In this document: piece by piece, positions 17,400 to 27,500 of the stretch
How positions within the stretch are numbered: position 1 is the stretch's first letter
How the letters are laid out: each line of letters begins with the position of its first letter
NCBI GenBank assembly: GCA_002344895.1
Contig: DDUR01000034.1
Coordinates: forward strand, 180,206-244,205
Reading direction: 5' to 3'
From: Ignavibacteria bacterium UBA2333
Lineage (GTDB): Bacteria > Bacteroidota > Ignavibacteria > Kapaibacteriales > Kapaibacteriaceae
Length of the DNA: 64,000 bases
Position numbers and translations under genes: made by a program
Notes under the pieces: generated by a model
Seen by the model: the letters and a program-made list of their open reading frames with translations, nothing else
Database searches by the model: none
Told to the model about the DNA's origin: nothing

Positions 17400-17407
17400 C
17401 AAAGATA
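17400..17407 (-). promoter_or_regulatory. -7 box TATCTTTG of the tRNA-Ser promoter
   Basis: The minus strand reads TATCTTTG, a full match to TAnnTTTG, ending 16 bases before the first tRNA base. TTTCC elements lie upstream at about the -33 distance, without a TTG. Confidence 0.65.
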
Positions 17408-17434
17408 GTCACAGCGGCGGAAACGGAAAGCGTC

Positions 17435-17899
17435 TTAGTCATTCGTCACAAGGGCGTCTGCCGGGCGGAACGTTGTACCATTGACGGTTGCCAAACCAAA
17501 AATGTCGGTGTCGATATCAACGCGGTCGCCGTTGGCATAGATCTCGACCGTTGCATTGGTTGGGACACGGACAACGTGAACGACCTTTGACTCTACGGAA
17601 ACATCGGGGTCACGAAGCTTCGCATGGAAGACGACGGTATTACCAGATTTGGTCAGTGATCGCTCGACAACGGAGGGTGCTCCAGTGCTTGTAACGGAGA
17701 CCTTATCGCTGATGGAACCTTCAACAATGACATCGCCAGCATCAACATCAATACGAATGTGGGGGGCGTGTTCAACGACGACGGTCTGGCGAAAGCCGAG
17801 CATATGTGATTCAACGGACTCGTTATCGACGGCCATCGCCGACAGGCTGGTGATGCCAAAAAGAGCCGAGAGGACAAAGTTGCGGATCATGGTGTTCAT
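17435..17899 (-). CDS. exported protein resembling DUF4097 beta-strand proteins
   Basis: This is a 154-residue protein with a signal peptide (MNTMIRNFVLSALFGITSLS, cleavage after AMA). The mature part (HIRIDVDAGDVIVEGSISDK and VVHVVRVPTNATVEIYANGD) repeats short strands in the manner of DUF4097 or head-GIN adhesin-like domains, but it is shorter than those. I choose ATG 17899, which follows a GAGGT site 5 bases upstream; the frame is open another 14 codons upstream. No partner genes indicate a function. It diverges from mutS. Confidence 0.7.
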   Translation of the reverse strand: MNTMIRNFVLSALFGITSLSAMAVDNESVESHMLGFRQTVVVEHAPHIRIDVDAGDVIVEGSISDKVSVTSTGAPSVVERSLTKSGNTVVFHAKLRDPDVSVESKVVHVVRVPTNATVEIYANGDRVDIDTDIFGLATVNGTTFRPADALVTND

Positions 17900-17986
17900 G
17901 GGTGACCTCATAGGAGGGTGGTGAGGGAACGGCGCACTCATACGGCTTTCTCACTGCGAGGTTACGTTTACGCCGTCAACGTATGG

Positions 17987-17993
17987 TAATTTG
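17987..17993 (+). promoter_or_regulatory. TAATTTG box 4 bases before mutS start
   Basis: TAATTTG (TAnnTTG, one T short of TAnnTTTG) is followed by TGCC and the ATG at 17998. This is the same 4-base spacing seen at punA, trhO, holB and pheS. If active, the mutS mRNA would be leaderless. Confidence 0.4.
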
Positions 17994-17997
17994 TGCC

Positions 17998-20571
17998 ATG
18001 CGAGAAAAGGAAACACCGCTGATGCGGCAGTACCGACAGATCAAGGAAAAACATCCAGATACGATTCTCTTGTTTCGGCTCGGTGATTTTTACGAAACGT
18101 TTGGTGACGATGCCGTTGTTACGGCCAAGGCATGCGGGATTACGCTGACGAAGCGCAACAATGGAGGCTCAAGTGAGACTCCTTTGGCGGGTTTCCCTCA
18201 TCATCAACTTGATTCCTATCTACCCAAACTTGTCCGCGCAGGCCACCGTGTGGCTGTCTGCGAGCAACTCGAAGATCCCAAACAAGCGAAGGGTATCGTT
18301 CGACGAGATGTCGTCGAGGTAGTAACCCCTGGCGTCGTCCTATACGATAAGCTGCTCGAAAGCCAGAGGAATACGTTTGTTGCAGCTCTGACATCGAAGG
18401 GTGGACTTGCTATCTGTGACGTTTCAACAGGTACGTTTTCAGCCGGCGTCATCCCGCCTCATCGGCTTCCTGCGTTGTTAGAGTCCATGCAGCCGGCCGA
18501 GATACTGGTCGATAAAGACAATAAAGAGTTTTGGGAACCTATTCTCGACCAATTGACGGAGCGACCTGCCGTAACGAGACTAGAACACTGGATGTTTGAT
18601 GATGAGTTTACGAGTGCCGAGTTGTTGCGTCATTTTAAGACGTCAAACCTCAAGGGATTTGGATTCGAGTCACACTCAGATGCTGTTGTTGCTGCCGGTG
18701 TCATTCTGACGTATGTGAGTCAGACACAAAAGTCCATCATGGCGCAGATATCATCTCTCCGCCGGCTTGATGTTGACGACACGATGATTCTGGATACAGC
18801 GACACGACGAAATCTAGAGATACACTCGTCAATGTCCGGCGACAATCGCGCCGGTGCTCTTGTAGGAATTCTCGATCATACCAAGACGTCAATGGGGGCT
18901 CGGTTACTACGTTGGTGGTTACAAGCTCCACTTGTTGATGTAGAAGCTCTTGCCTGGCGTCTTTCCGCTGTGCGGACGTTTGTTGATGATAGTGATCTGC
19001 GGACGTCTGTTCGCGGAATACTAGCCCGTATTGGTGACCTTGAACGACTGGTAACCAAGGTCGTCACTCGCAGAGCCAATCCTCGTGATCTTGTCGCCCT
19101 ACGATCCAGCCTACATCGATTACCGGAAGTACTTCGTGCATGTAACAAGAGTAGTTCTGTTGTACAAGAGCTTTCATCGTCACTGCCAACCTTTGATGCC
19201 TTACGAAGTGATCTCGATGCAGCCTTCGTTGATGAACCTGCGTTACAAGTAGGATCTGGAGGAATCTTTCAACGTGGATTTCATCCCGAGCTTGATACCT
19301 ATATGTCAGCTCGGACTGATGGAAAGTCATGGATTTCCGAGTATCAGGATCAAGAGAGAAGTCGCACCGGAATAGGAACGCTGAAAGTTGGATATACAAA
19401 CGTCTTCGGATACTATATCGAAGTCTCCCGAACACAGTCAGCGAAGGTTCCCGAAGATTATGAACGGCGGCAAACGCTGGCAAATGCGGAGAGATATACG
19501 ACACCACGTCTGCGCGAAATCGAATCTATGCTGTCGGCTGCCGAAGATGGTCTAGCTCGGCTGGAATCGCAATTATTGGATGAGATGCGAGAAACAATTG
19601 CTAACGATGCAGTAGAGATTCAACGCGCTGCAAACATTGTTGCAACGATTGACGTGTTAGCAGCATTCGCAGATGTTGCATCCGAACACGCCTACGTTGA
19701 ACCGGTGTTGCATGATGGACATGAACTTCGGATTGAAGGTGCTCGGCATCCGGTTATTGAACAGATCCTTCCGCCAGGGACGAGTTATGTAGCTAATGAC
19801 GTGATGATGGATGGTGAAGCACCTACGATACATATCATCACAGGACCGAACATGTCGGGTAAGTCCAGCTATCTCCGACAAACGGGTCTTATCGTCTTCC
19901 TTGCTCACGTTGGATGCTTTGTTCCTGCTCGATCAGCCTTCATCCCTAGAACTGATCGGATCTTTACCCGTGTTGGTGCTCAGGATAACATTACCGCCGG
20001 CGAGAGCACCTTCCTCGTTGAAATGCAAGAGTCAGCAAACATTCTGAATAATGCTACACGCCGTAGCCTTGTGCTCCTAGACGAAGTTGGGCGGGGAACA
20101 GCAACCTTCGATGGGATAAGTATTGCATGGGCAATAGCCGAATACTTACACGAGGTCATTGGCTGTAAAACGCTGTTTGCAACACACTATCACGAACTTA
20201 CGGCACTTGCAGGCCAGTTTGCGAGAATCTCCAACTTTCGGGTTGATGTGCGCGAAGTTGCCGACACGATCGTCTTTACCCATCGCGTTGTACCTGGACA
20301 TACCGATCACTCGTTCGGTATCCATGTCGCACGCATGGCGGGACTACCCGCTTCAGTGATTACCACCGCCACGCACGTTCTTGAGCAACTGGAGTCGGGT
20401 GGACATGAACCTGTCAGGATCAGCCGTGAATTGGATCCCGGACAGATGTCACTCTTCGAGTTTCGCGATGACACCTTCCGTGAAAAGGTTCGTCGCCTCG
20501 ACGTTGATAACATGACACCCGTTCAGGCATTACGAGTTTTGGCAGAATTGAAAGACACACTCCATGAGTGA
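17998..20571 (+). CDS. mutS: DNA mismatch repair protein MutS
   Basis: MutS recognises base mismatches and small loops and starts mismatch repair with MutL. From ATG 17998 the product is 857 residues. The mismatch-contact motif FRLGDFYETFGDDAV lies near residue 30, the Walker A motif ITGPNMSGKSSYLRQ near residue 617, and the Walker B region SLVLLDEVGRGTATFDG near residue 690, with the helix-turn-helix and dimerisation tail to the end. The upstream ATG at 17983 overlaps the promoter-like box and would add only five residues. It overlaps hslO by 8 bases. Confidence 0.97.
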   Translation: MREKETPLMRQYRQIKEKHPDTILLFRLGDFYETFGDDAVVTAKACGITLTKRNNGGSSETPLAGFPHHQLDSYLPKLVRAGHRVAVCEQLEDPKQAKGIVRRDVVEVVTPGVVLYDKLLESQRNTFVAALTSKGGLAICDVSTGTFSAGVIPPHRLPALLESMQPAEILVDKDNKEFWEPILDQLTERPAVTRLEHWMFDDEFTSAELLRHFKTSNLKGFGFESHSDAVVAAGVILTYVSQTQKSIMAQISSLRRLDVDDTMILDTATRRNLEIHSSMSGDNRAGALVGILDHTKTSMGARLLRWWLQAPLVDVEALAWRLSAVRTFVDDSDLRTSVRGILARIGDLERLVTKVVTRRANPRDLVALRSSLHRLPEVLRACNKSSSVVQELSSSLPTFDALRSDLDAAFVDEPALQVGSGGIFQRGFHPELDTYMSARTDGKSWISEYQDQERSRTGIGTLKVGYTNVFGYYIEVSRTQSAKVPEDYERRQTLANAERYTTPRLREIESMLSAAEDGLARLESQLLDEMRETIANDAVEIQRAANIVATIDVLAAFADVASEHAYVEPVLHDGHELRIEGARHPVIEQILPPGTSYVANDVMMDGEAPTIHIITGPNMSGKSSYLRQTGLIVFLAHVGCFVPARSAFIPRTDRIFTRVGAQDNITAGESTFLVEMQESANILNNATRRSLVLLDEVGRGTATFDGISIAWAIAEYLHEVIGCKTLFATHYHELTALAGQFARISNFRVDVREVADTIVFTHRVVPGHTDHSFGIHVARMAGLPASVITTATHVLEQLESGGHEPVRISRELDPGQMSLFEFRDDTFREKVRRLDVDNMTPVQALRVLAELKDTLHE

Positions 20572-21454
20572 CATTCGGAAAAAATGGTCGGATCGAGATC
20601 GTGTGACACGCGCGATGACAAAGGATGGTGCGTTTCGTGCTGCCTGTATTCACAATCCCGTTTCCGTACGAACGGCTCAGACGCGTCATCATCTTGATCC
20701 TGTCCGGACACTTGCACTTGGCCGTCTGTTAACCGGAGCTACACTCATGGCGTCCTTCCTGAAAGGTGAAGAACGAGTCGTGGTCGAAGCCTCCGGAAAT
20801 GGTCCTGTATCGCACGTTTATGCCGAAGCCCTGCAAGTCGGTGAAGTTCGCGGATATGCACGTGCCAACAGCCAGCCGGATACTACTGCAACGTCGGCTA
20901 TGGGGAGCGGCATTCTAAAGGTTCAAAGAATCCTGTACGGAAACTATGAGCCGGTGACAGGTATTGTTGAACTTACACGTGGTGACATCACAAGTGATCT
21001 TGGACACTACCTCACACAATCCGAACAGATTCCAAGTGCCTTTGTGATCGACATCGCCTTTGACGAACATGACATCGTCAGGCAATCATCCGGACTGCTT
21101 GTTCAGGCAATGCCTGGCGCTCGTCCTGAGGATATCTTCCGTGTGTATGATACCGTGGACTACCTGGGTCGGCTTACGGAGTTTGCTGATGATGGATACA
21201 GTCCGGATGACATTCTTCGACAGGTACTCCATGGTGACGTAGAGATCACAGCAACGTCACCGGTTGACTTTTTCTGTCGCTGTTCGCTGGATCGGTTTAA
21301 GGGGATACTTCTTACACTCGGTTACGACGAAGTGGCCGGTATGGAAGCATCTGGCCAGAACGAACTCGTTTGCCAGTATTGTAACGAACGCTACTATCTT
21401 GAGCCCAAGGACTTTGACGAGCTGAAGACACAACTGCTCGTCAAACGGAACTAA
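20564..21454 (+). CDS. hslO: redox-regulated chaperone Hsp33
   Basis: Hsp33 is a cytoplasmic holdase switched on by oxidation through a zinc site. The 296-residue product has the N-terminal fold typical of the family ([40 protein letters not shown]) and the C-terminal zinc motif CRC near residue 239 with CQYC near residue 274 (CXC and CXXC). It overlaps mutS upstream and pta downstream, the latter tail to tail by 14 bases. Confidence 0.95.
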   Translation: MSDIRKKWSDRDRVTRAMTKDGAFRAACIHNPVSVRTAQTRHHLDPVRTLALGRLLTGATLMASFLKGEERVVVEASGNGPVSHVYAEALQVGEVRGYARANSQPDTTATSAMGSGILKVQRILYGNYEPVTGIVELTRGDITSDLGHYLTQSEQIPSAFVIDIAFDEHDIVRQSSGLLVQAMPGARPEDIFRVYDTVDYLGRLTEFADDGYSPDDILRQVLHGDVEITATSPVDFFCRCSLDRFKGILLTLGYDEVAGMEASGQNELVCQYCNERYYLEPKDFDELKTQLLVKRN

Positions 21455-22427
21455 CGTCTGCGGCGAGAAGAGACGCAATAGCAGCGACCGTCACAATGTC
21501 CTCTGATGTGGCACCTCGTGAAAGGTCGCAGTAGGGAAGCGCAAGACCTTGCAAGATTGGGCCGAGAGCAGTAGCACCAGCAAGACGCTCAACGAGTTTG
21601 TACGCGATGTTGCCGGAGTTGAGGTCAGGAAAGACCAGGACATTAGCACGTCCTGCAACAGGCGATAGTGGAGCTTTTCGAGCTGCGACGTCCGCAACAA
21701 GTGCGGCATCAACCTGGAGTTCTCCGTCAGCAACGATGTTCGGGTAACGCTGTTGGAACATTTCCGTTGCCCGTGTAACCTTTGCGACGGATTCGTGGTT
21801 CGCAGAACCTTTTGTAGAAAACGACAGAAAGGCCACTCGCGCGGAAGTGTGAGTGAGTCGCTCATGGTTGTGTGCAGCAGCCATAGCGATATCGACGAGT
21901 TGATCTGACGTTGGATTGGGAATGACGCCGCAGTCAGCAAACGTGAGTGACGTTCCGTCCGTTAATGTCATCAAGAAGAAACTGCTCACAACAGACACAG
22001 ACGGAGCTAGACCAACCGTACGTAGAGCTGCACGGATAACATCACCCGTTGTTGAAACACATCCAGCAACTGCCCCTTCGGCCCCTTGCATAGAAACAAG
22101 ATAGCCTGCCCGATAGAGTGGATTACGGGCCAATGAGTGGGCTTCAAGGTCAGAGAGGGGAGTACGTGATGGCCGCTGTTGTAACCAGCTAGCTACTTCA
22201 TCAGCGGCATCCTGATCCGTGTCAACTATCTCAAATGATGATACATCAATGCCATGAGCATCTCCGACGCTGCGGATTTCTGATGATGGACCAATCAGAA
22301 TTGGTTCCACGATCGACAGCCGCTGAAGTGTGCGCGCCGCATGAAGTGTACGTTCATCAGTTGCATCGGCCAAGGCAATACGTCGTACGTGTGAGGCCGC
22401 CTGTTCTCTCAGGTTGTCAACCGTCAT
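21441..22427 (-). CDS. pta: phosphate acetyltransferase (PTA/PTB family)
   Basis: This enzyme converts acetyl-CoA and phosphate to acetyl phosphate and CoA, usually paired with acetate kinase; no ackA is in the window. The 328-residue product matches the short catalytic form. It shows [38 protein letters not shown], the strong signature [20 protein letters not shown] and [19 protein letters not shown]. It is the last gene of the punA-lipoprotein-pta operon and overlaps the upstream gene by 4 bases. Phosphate butyryltransferase is the alternative within the family but less likely. Confidence 0.92.
   Translation of the reverse strand: MTVDNLREQAASHVRRIALADATDERTLHAARTLQRLSIVEPILIGPSSEIRSVGDAHGIDVSSFEIVDTDQDAADEVASWLQQRPSRTPLSDLEAHSLARNPLYRAGYLVSMQGAEGAVAGCVSTTGDVIRAALRTVGLAPSVSVVSSFFLMTLTDGTSLTFADCGVIPNPTSDQLVDIAMAAAHNHERLTHTSARVAFLSFSTKGSANHESVAKVTRATEMFQQRYPNIVADGELQVDAALVADVAARKAPLSPVAGRANVLVFPDLNSGNIAYKLVERLAGATALGPILQGLALPYCDLSRGATSEDIVTVAAIASLLAADVSSV
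22072..22089 (+). repeat. dispersed motif copy GCCCCTTCGGCCCCTTGC
   Basis: Exact match to GCCCCTTNNGCCCC, antisense within pta (read Gly-Ala-Glu-Gly-Ala on the minus strand). Confidence 0.7.
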
Positions 22428-23464
22428 TGTCGCGGACCGGTTGTCGTAAACGTCCGTAATGCAGAAGGCAGTGACGTTGATGATCGACGTGACTCAAACA
22501 GGCCATCATACACGTCGATCGTACGGCTATCCGCTTGCAAAGCGACGAGTTCGGAACGTGCGGCGTTAAACGTCACGTAGATGTATCCGTCGAAGTTGAC
22601 GCCAGCAAGTCGTTGCCGAGTTCGTGTGCTTGCTCTGAGTACACCATTTTGCACGGTGACATAGACAAAATCTGCATCAGTCACTGCCATACTCGTCGGT
22701 TCCTGTAGTGTACCCTCAGATGCCCTCGCAGTTGCATCGAGGGTTGCTGTAATCGTTCGAGTTACAGGGTCAAAAAACTGAAGGGCGGGAACCGTACGAT
22801 CGCGCGTATCGATTCTACCAGCTCCTCGGCACAACACAAGAAACTGCGTATTACGTGGGTCGACGTCAACGAACCACGGGCATGGTGACGTAGGGAAACG
22901 CGATTCAACAGAAAGAGTCCGAGAGTCAAGCACGGCTATCTCATCACTTGACGCACATGCCGTGACGATTTGATTTCCTAGCGCACGAATACCGCGTGGA
23001 CCCCCCAGAACGAAGATAGATCGTACGAGCTGCGATGTGGTTAGATCAAGTACACCGACGGAATCTGATCCAGGAAACGAAACGTAGGCAGATGTTGCAT
23101 TGGGAAAGGCAATGTCCCACGGAGCACCGATTCTTGAGACATCAATGGTATCGATTGCGATCTGAGTTGCAGCCTCCAGGATAACGATGGCGGCTGGATT
23201 CTGGCTCACGACGTACAGGTTGTCACGAAACTGTACAACACGAACAACGGAAGAATCATCGTTCCCATTCCACAGTGCAGGTGCCGACGTGCCACCTCCC
23301 GGTATGACATACGCTTCAGCCGTACGTCCAGTGCCTGCAACAATTCGCCAGGAATCATTAAATGAGTCAATAAACGGCTCATCTGGACTGCAGGCAGCAA
23401 CTACGAACATTACGATAGCAACTGCTACGGGGCAAAAGGGGCAATAGAATCGATTATCAGCCAT
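22424..23464 (-). CDS. lipoprotein with YncE-like beta-propeller
   Basis: This 346-residue protein has an unusual lipoprotein signal: [20 protein letters not shown], ending in the lipobox VVAAC with Cys near residue 25. The rest contains repeated blade-like units ([76 protein letters not shown]), in the manner of YncE/surface-antigen seven-bladed propellers. The role is unknown. The CPFCP in the signal is encoded by a copy of the dispersed GCCCCTTTTGCCCC motif. It lies 4 bases after punA and overlaps pta by 4. Confidence 0.8.
   Translation of the reverse strand: MADNRFYCPFCPVAVAIVMFVVAACSPDEPFIDSFNDSWRIVAGTGRTAEAYVIPGGGTSAPALWNGNDDSSVVRVVQFRDNLYVVSQNPAAIVILEAATQIAIDTIDVSRIGAPWDIAFPNATSAYVSFPGSDSVGVLDLTTSQLVRSIFVLGGPRGIRALGNQIVTACASSDEIAVLDSRTLSVESRFPTSPCPWFVDVDPRNTQFLVLCRGAGRIDTRDRTVPALQFFDPVTRTITATLDATARASEGTLQEPTSMAVTDADFVYVTVQNGVLRASTRTRQRLAGVNFDGYIYVTFNAARSELVALQADSRTIDVYDGLFESRRSSTSLPSALRTFTTTGPRQ
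23429..23442 (-). repeat. dispersed motif copy GCCCCTTTTGCCCC (minus strand)
   Basis: Exact match on the minus strand. It encodes Cys-Pro-Phe-Cys-Pro in the lipoprotein signal peptide (motif G at codon position 2). Confidence 0.7.
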
Positions 23465-23468
23465 ACCC

Positions 23469-24293
23469 TCAAACTACGAGATTGCTGACAACCTCACGAA
23501 CGATTGTCGTCAAATGCGGTTCGGCCATTGCGGCTGATTCCAACACGTCTTCCAGACGCACAGGTTGGAGCGCATCAGGAAAACACTCGTCAGTTATGAT
23601 ACTCAATCCCAAGACATCCATTCCTTGATGTCGAGCAACGATACATTCTGGAACGGTCGACATACCTACAACGTCTGCGCCAATCGTTCGCAAGAACCGA
23701 TACTCAGCTCGAGTTTCAAGATTTGGGCCAGCAACTGCCACGTATACACCTCGCTGAAGGCGAATTCCGTTGCTGAGTGCTGCAGCCTCAGCAAGAGAAA
23801 TAAGTTTACGACTATAGGGCTCTGACATATCCGGGAAACGAGGACCTAAACGTTCATCGTTCGGACCAATCAATGGATTGTCGCCGAGTAGATTAATGTG
23901 GTCGTCGATGACCATGATGTCACCACGGCGATAGAGCGGATTCATTCCGCCGCATGCATTTGAGATGATGAGTGTCTCAACACCGAGTGCATGCAGGACG
24001 CGCACAGGGAAGGCTACTTCACGAGCAGTGTAACCTTCATAGATATGAAACCTGCCCTGAAGTACGAAAACATCCTTTTCACCAATGGATCCGACAACAA
24101 GTCGACCTTTGTGCGACTCAACTGTGGATACGGGGAAATACGGGATTTTTTCGTACTGAATCGTGGATTTAACCGACAAGTCAGAAACTAGTCCGCCGAG
24201 CCCCGTGCCTAGGATAACTGCAACCCTAGGAGAAGCAAGGACTTGCGAACGGATAAAGTTCGCGGCTGCCGAAATTTTGTCGAATTCATTCAT
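23469..24293 (-). CDS. punA: purine-nucleoside phosphorylase
   Basis: This is a trimeric-type PNP (about 30 kDa subunit) that splits purine nucleosides with phosphate. The 274-residue product shows the phosphate-binding start VAVILGTGLGGLVSDL (residues 24-39), the VESHKGRLVVG His region, SNACGGMNP and the base-binding VVGMSTVPECIVARHQGM. A TAGTTTTG box ends 4 bases upstream of the ATG, which suggests a leaderless start. It heads the operon with the propeller lipoprotein and pta. Confidence 0.95.
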   Translation of the reverse strand: MNEFDKISAAANFIRSQVLASPRVAVILGTGLGGLVSDLSVKSTIQYEKIPYFPVSTVESHKGRLVVGSIGEKDVFVLQGRFHIYEGYTAREVAFPVRVLHALGVETLIISNACGGMNPLYRRGDIMVIDDHINLLGDNPLIGPNDERLGPRFPDMSEPYSRKLISLAEAAALSNGIRLQRGVYVAVAGPNLETRAEYRFLRTIGADVVGMSTVPECIVARHQGMDVLGLSIITDECFPDALQPVRLEDVLESAAMAEPHLTTIVREVVSNLVV

Positions 24294-24297
24294 CTCA

Positions 24298-24305
24298 CAA
24301 AACTA
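24298..24305 (-). promoter_or_regulatory. -7 box TAGTTTTG directly before punA
   Basis: Full TAnnTTTG match on the minus strand, then the 4-base spacer TGAG and the ATG of punA. Transcription would start at or next to the start codon. Confidence 0.55.
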
Positions 24306-24377
24306 CGTTCACTTCCCAGTGGAAAATCTCGTGTGTAAAAAAAGTGTGTTGTGATTGCGAATTATCTATTTTGGAAC

Positions 24378-24408
24378 CGGAACAATTTGTAACCAAATCC
24401 TTGTTCCG
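24378..24408 (+). promoter_or_regulatory. two-part stem-loop in the leader of the 1830-residue protein gene
   Basis: The outer stem CGGAACA (24378-24384) pairs with TGTTCCG (24402-24408). The inner stem ATTTG (24385-24389) pairs with CAAAT (24394-24398) around the loop TAAC, leaving a CCT bulge. It lies 108 bases before the start codon, in the 222-base divergent region between punA and the large protein gene. A TATTTTG box (24367-24373) sits just upstream, so the hairpin could be at the extreme 5' end of the mRNA, or it could be a protein-binding operator. No T-run follows, so it is not a terminator. Confidence 0.5.
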
Positions 24409-24515
24409 TTGTTGCAATTCAGGGGAAACGAACAGCAGCGACGGAACGAACTGGTAGAAGACTCTCAATCGAGAAAAACACAGTCTCAATTCCACCACTA
24501 TGTAAGGATGACGCG

Positions 24516-27500
24516 ATGAAGCCTTCGCTCCTCGGTCGTCTTGCACTCCTCGCGACAACGATTGCGACTTTAGCCGTCACACAGGCCAGTGCGCAGCAAT
24601 ACTTCGAAATCGCAGGAGGTGCAAACTCAACACGAGCATGGGGACAGTACATCTACCCCAATCCGCTCCAGGACTACTGGTATACCATTCGGTCCCAGTT
24701 TCTCATTCGTGCGTCGGAACTCCAATTCTATGGCATGCCTGGTGGTATGATCGAGTCTATGGCGTTACGCGTACGAACGTCACAGCCGTTTACACCGCGA
24801 CAACTACGTATTCGTGTCAAACAAACAACGAATACGGTGCTTACGAATCCGATGGATATGAACGGATTCACCGAGGTTTACAACGTTCCGGCGTACCAAT
24901 TGCCATCGCTAACAAACAATCCAACCTGGTTAACATATCCGTTTAACCAGCCATTTCAATGGGACGGCGTGAGTAATCTCGTCGTTGATATTTGTTTTTA
25001 TCGACCTGGCTACGTCTACATCTTCCCTGACTATGAGTACACGCAAGTCAGTCCAACGTATGCTACGCAGAACTATGTCTACGGCGATATCGTCAACGGA
25101 TGCGCAAGTAACCTGAACGGCGGACTCTATTCCGTACGTCCTGTCGTTCGGTTTGGTGTCCTTTCAGGAATTGAACAGTCCTTCCCAGACGACATCGATC
25201 CTCGACGAATCTTGCGTTCAGGTTCTCTGTATGCGGGCCAATCGGCGGAGTTCCCAAAACCTTCTCTCACATTCCGTCAATCAACGGGGCAACAAATTGC
25301 GCTCACGTACCGAATCGTTGGGCCACTGCCATCGACAAACGTCATCTACCAGGCTCGGCAAGCTGGCAATACGACGATCAATGTAACGGGAGCCTTTAAC
25401 GGCTTAAACACGCTGACATTCACGGATGCCACGGGCATTGCTGCTGGATCAGGTGGAGCTTTGGACCTTACGAACATTCCGGGTGGAGCGTATCGAGTAG
25501 AGGCAACGTATTCAATTGCCGGCTACTCTCAGAATTGGTTCAAAGAGTTTAACATCGCATATCCGAACGATGTGTCGATGCGCCAAATTCGTTCGCCGTT
25601 GGCAATCCCTCGTAAGTATCCTCGGGGTATCAACATTCCGATTTCTGCGCTGATCCAAAACGTCGGTCTCAACGACGTAACGGATGCTGATGTCACTGCT
25701 ACGATCACACGAGCATCGGGTGGTCCTCCTGTATATCAGGAGACGGTGAAGTTTGAAGGTACACTTCGTACCGGTGATCAGGCTAATGTTGACCTTCCAG
25801 CATTTAACACGCTTGATGTGACGACCTGGAATGTCACGATGTGTGTTGATCTGAAGAATGCCATCGACAATCAAGATGCAAATGACTGTTTGCCGACGAC
25901 AACAACACATACGTTCCAGACGTTGTACAACGAAGAGGTTGGAGGACTTGCCATCGACAATCCTTCAGCAACCGGTGAGTATTGGTCTAATCGCCCGTTA
26001 ACACCTCGTGGTCGCATCATTAACGGAGGCATGCAAGATCTTTCCGACATCCCTGTTCGCCTGCGAATAACACAGATCCCAGGTGGCGTGGTATACAACC
26101 GGCAGATCGTAGTTCCTGATGTTGGCGCTGATCCACCTCTGAACGTTGCTTTTGTCGACTTCCCGCCATTTACGCCACCTGGTCCAGGTCAGTATGAGGC
26201 ATGCCTTATCACCGAGTATCCAGGCGATCCGATTAATGCTAACAACACGGTTTGTCAAACCTTCACGGTTGGTGCAAACCTCGTTGGAACGTATACCATC
26301 GGCACGTTGAATGCTGGAAACGCACGTAACTACCTCACGTTCAGTGATGCTGTGAACGACCTTTACAAAAAAGGTGTCAGTGGAAACGTCACGTTCGAAC
26401 TCACAGATGCGTCGTATTCAATCGGAAATGGTACGGCAGGTCTCCCAGCGCTTGATCTCACAACGAAGATCATCGGTGGTGGTCCTAACGCGTCGATAAC
26501 CTTTAAGCCATCGTTACAGCGATCGCTTGCAAAGGGATCAATCACGATTACGCTCAACTCTGGTAATGGCACCGGCATTCTGTTCGGACAGTCTATACTG
26601 TCGACGAATCCAAATGCGGTTCAATTTGAGTTTCAGCGTGATCCAACATGGTCAAATACCAATGGCTTCATAACGTTCGATGGAGGAAGTCAAAAGTCCA
26701 TCATCGTTCAGCTTCAAGCGACCACGCCGTTCCGTGCACCGTTCTACCTTGGAGATGGATCGCACAACATCTCATTGAAAAACCTTGTCATTCGGAACGC
26801 TCCGCAGTCGGTTGCATCGTATGAGGCAAATCTTCCAATTGTAAGCTTCATTAGCAACTCATTTGCGTTCCAGGCTGATACACGAACACAAGGTGCTCAA
26901 ACGCTGACGTATAGTGCGGGCATAGTGAGCCGTCAGAAGCTGCCTTCAGGTAGGGACGGTAATAACTCGGAGCGACTCGACACGGTACGTGGTACCAACA
27001 ACACGTATGTGGGCAACGAGATTTCTGGGTTTGGCTACGGCGTCGTTTCGTTGGGAATCGGCGTTGCCATCAAGGGAGGAATTAATCAGTTCCAGCCGTA
27101 CTACTCAACGGGTACACTTGTTCGTGACAACATCATTAGCAATGTTCGTCGAGCAGGCGTCTTTGTTGGATACGAAGACGGCGTTCGCATTCTGCGTAAC
27201 AAGATCTACAATGTTGGAACTCAGTCAACTGGAGGATCGAATGTTGATGCTGCGGGTATCATCATTGGTGGAGAGACTCGTTATCACAACATCAACACAA
27301 CGGTTGATGGAAACGAGATCTCGAATGTCACCGGTGACCTGTGGGCGCGCGGCGTAAAGGTTGAACAGGCACGTAACATCTTCCCAAGTGTTGGTTCGGG
27401 TGGAAGTATACTCTTCCCGCAATCGCCAGAGAACACGACGGTGATGAACAATTCCATCTGGAATCTTCGTCGGTCAACGGCTACGACAAATATGGCAGGT

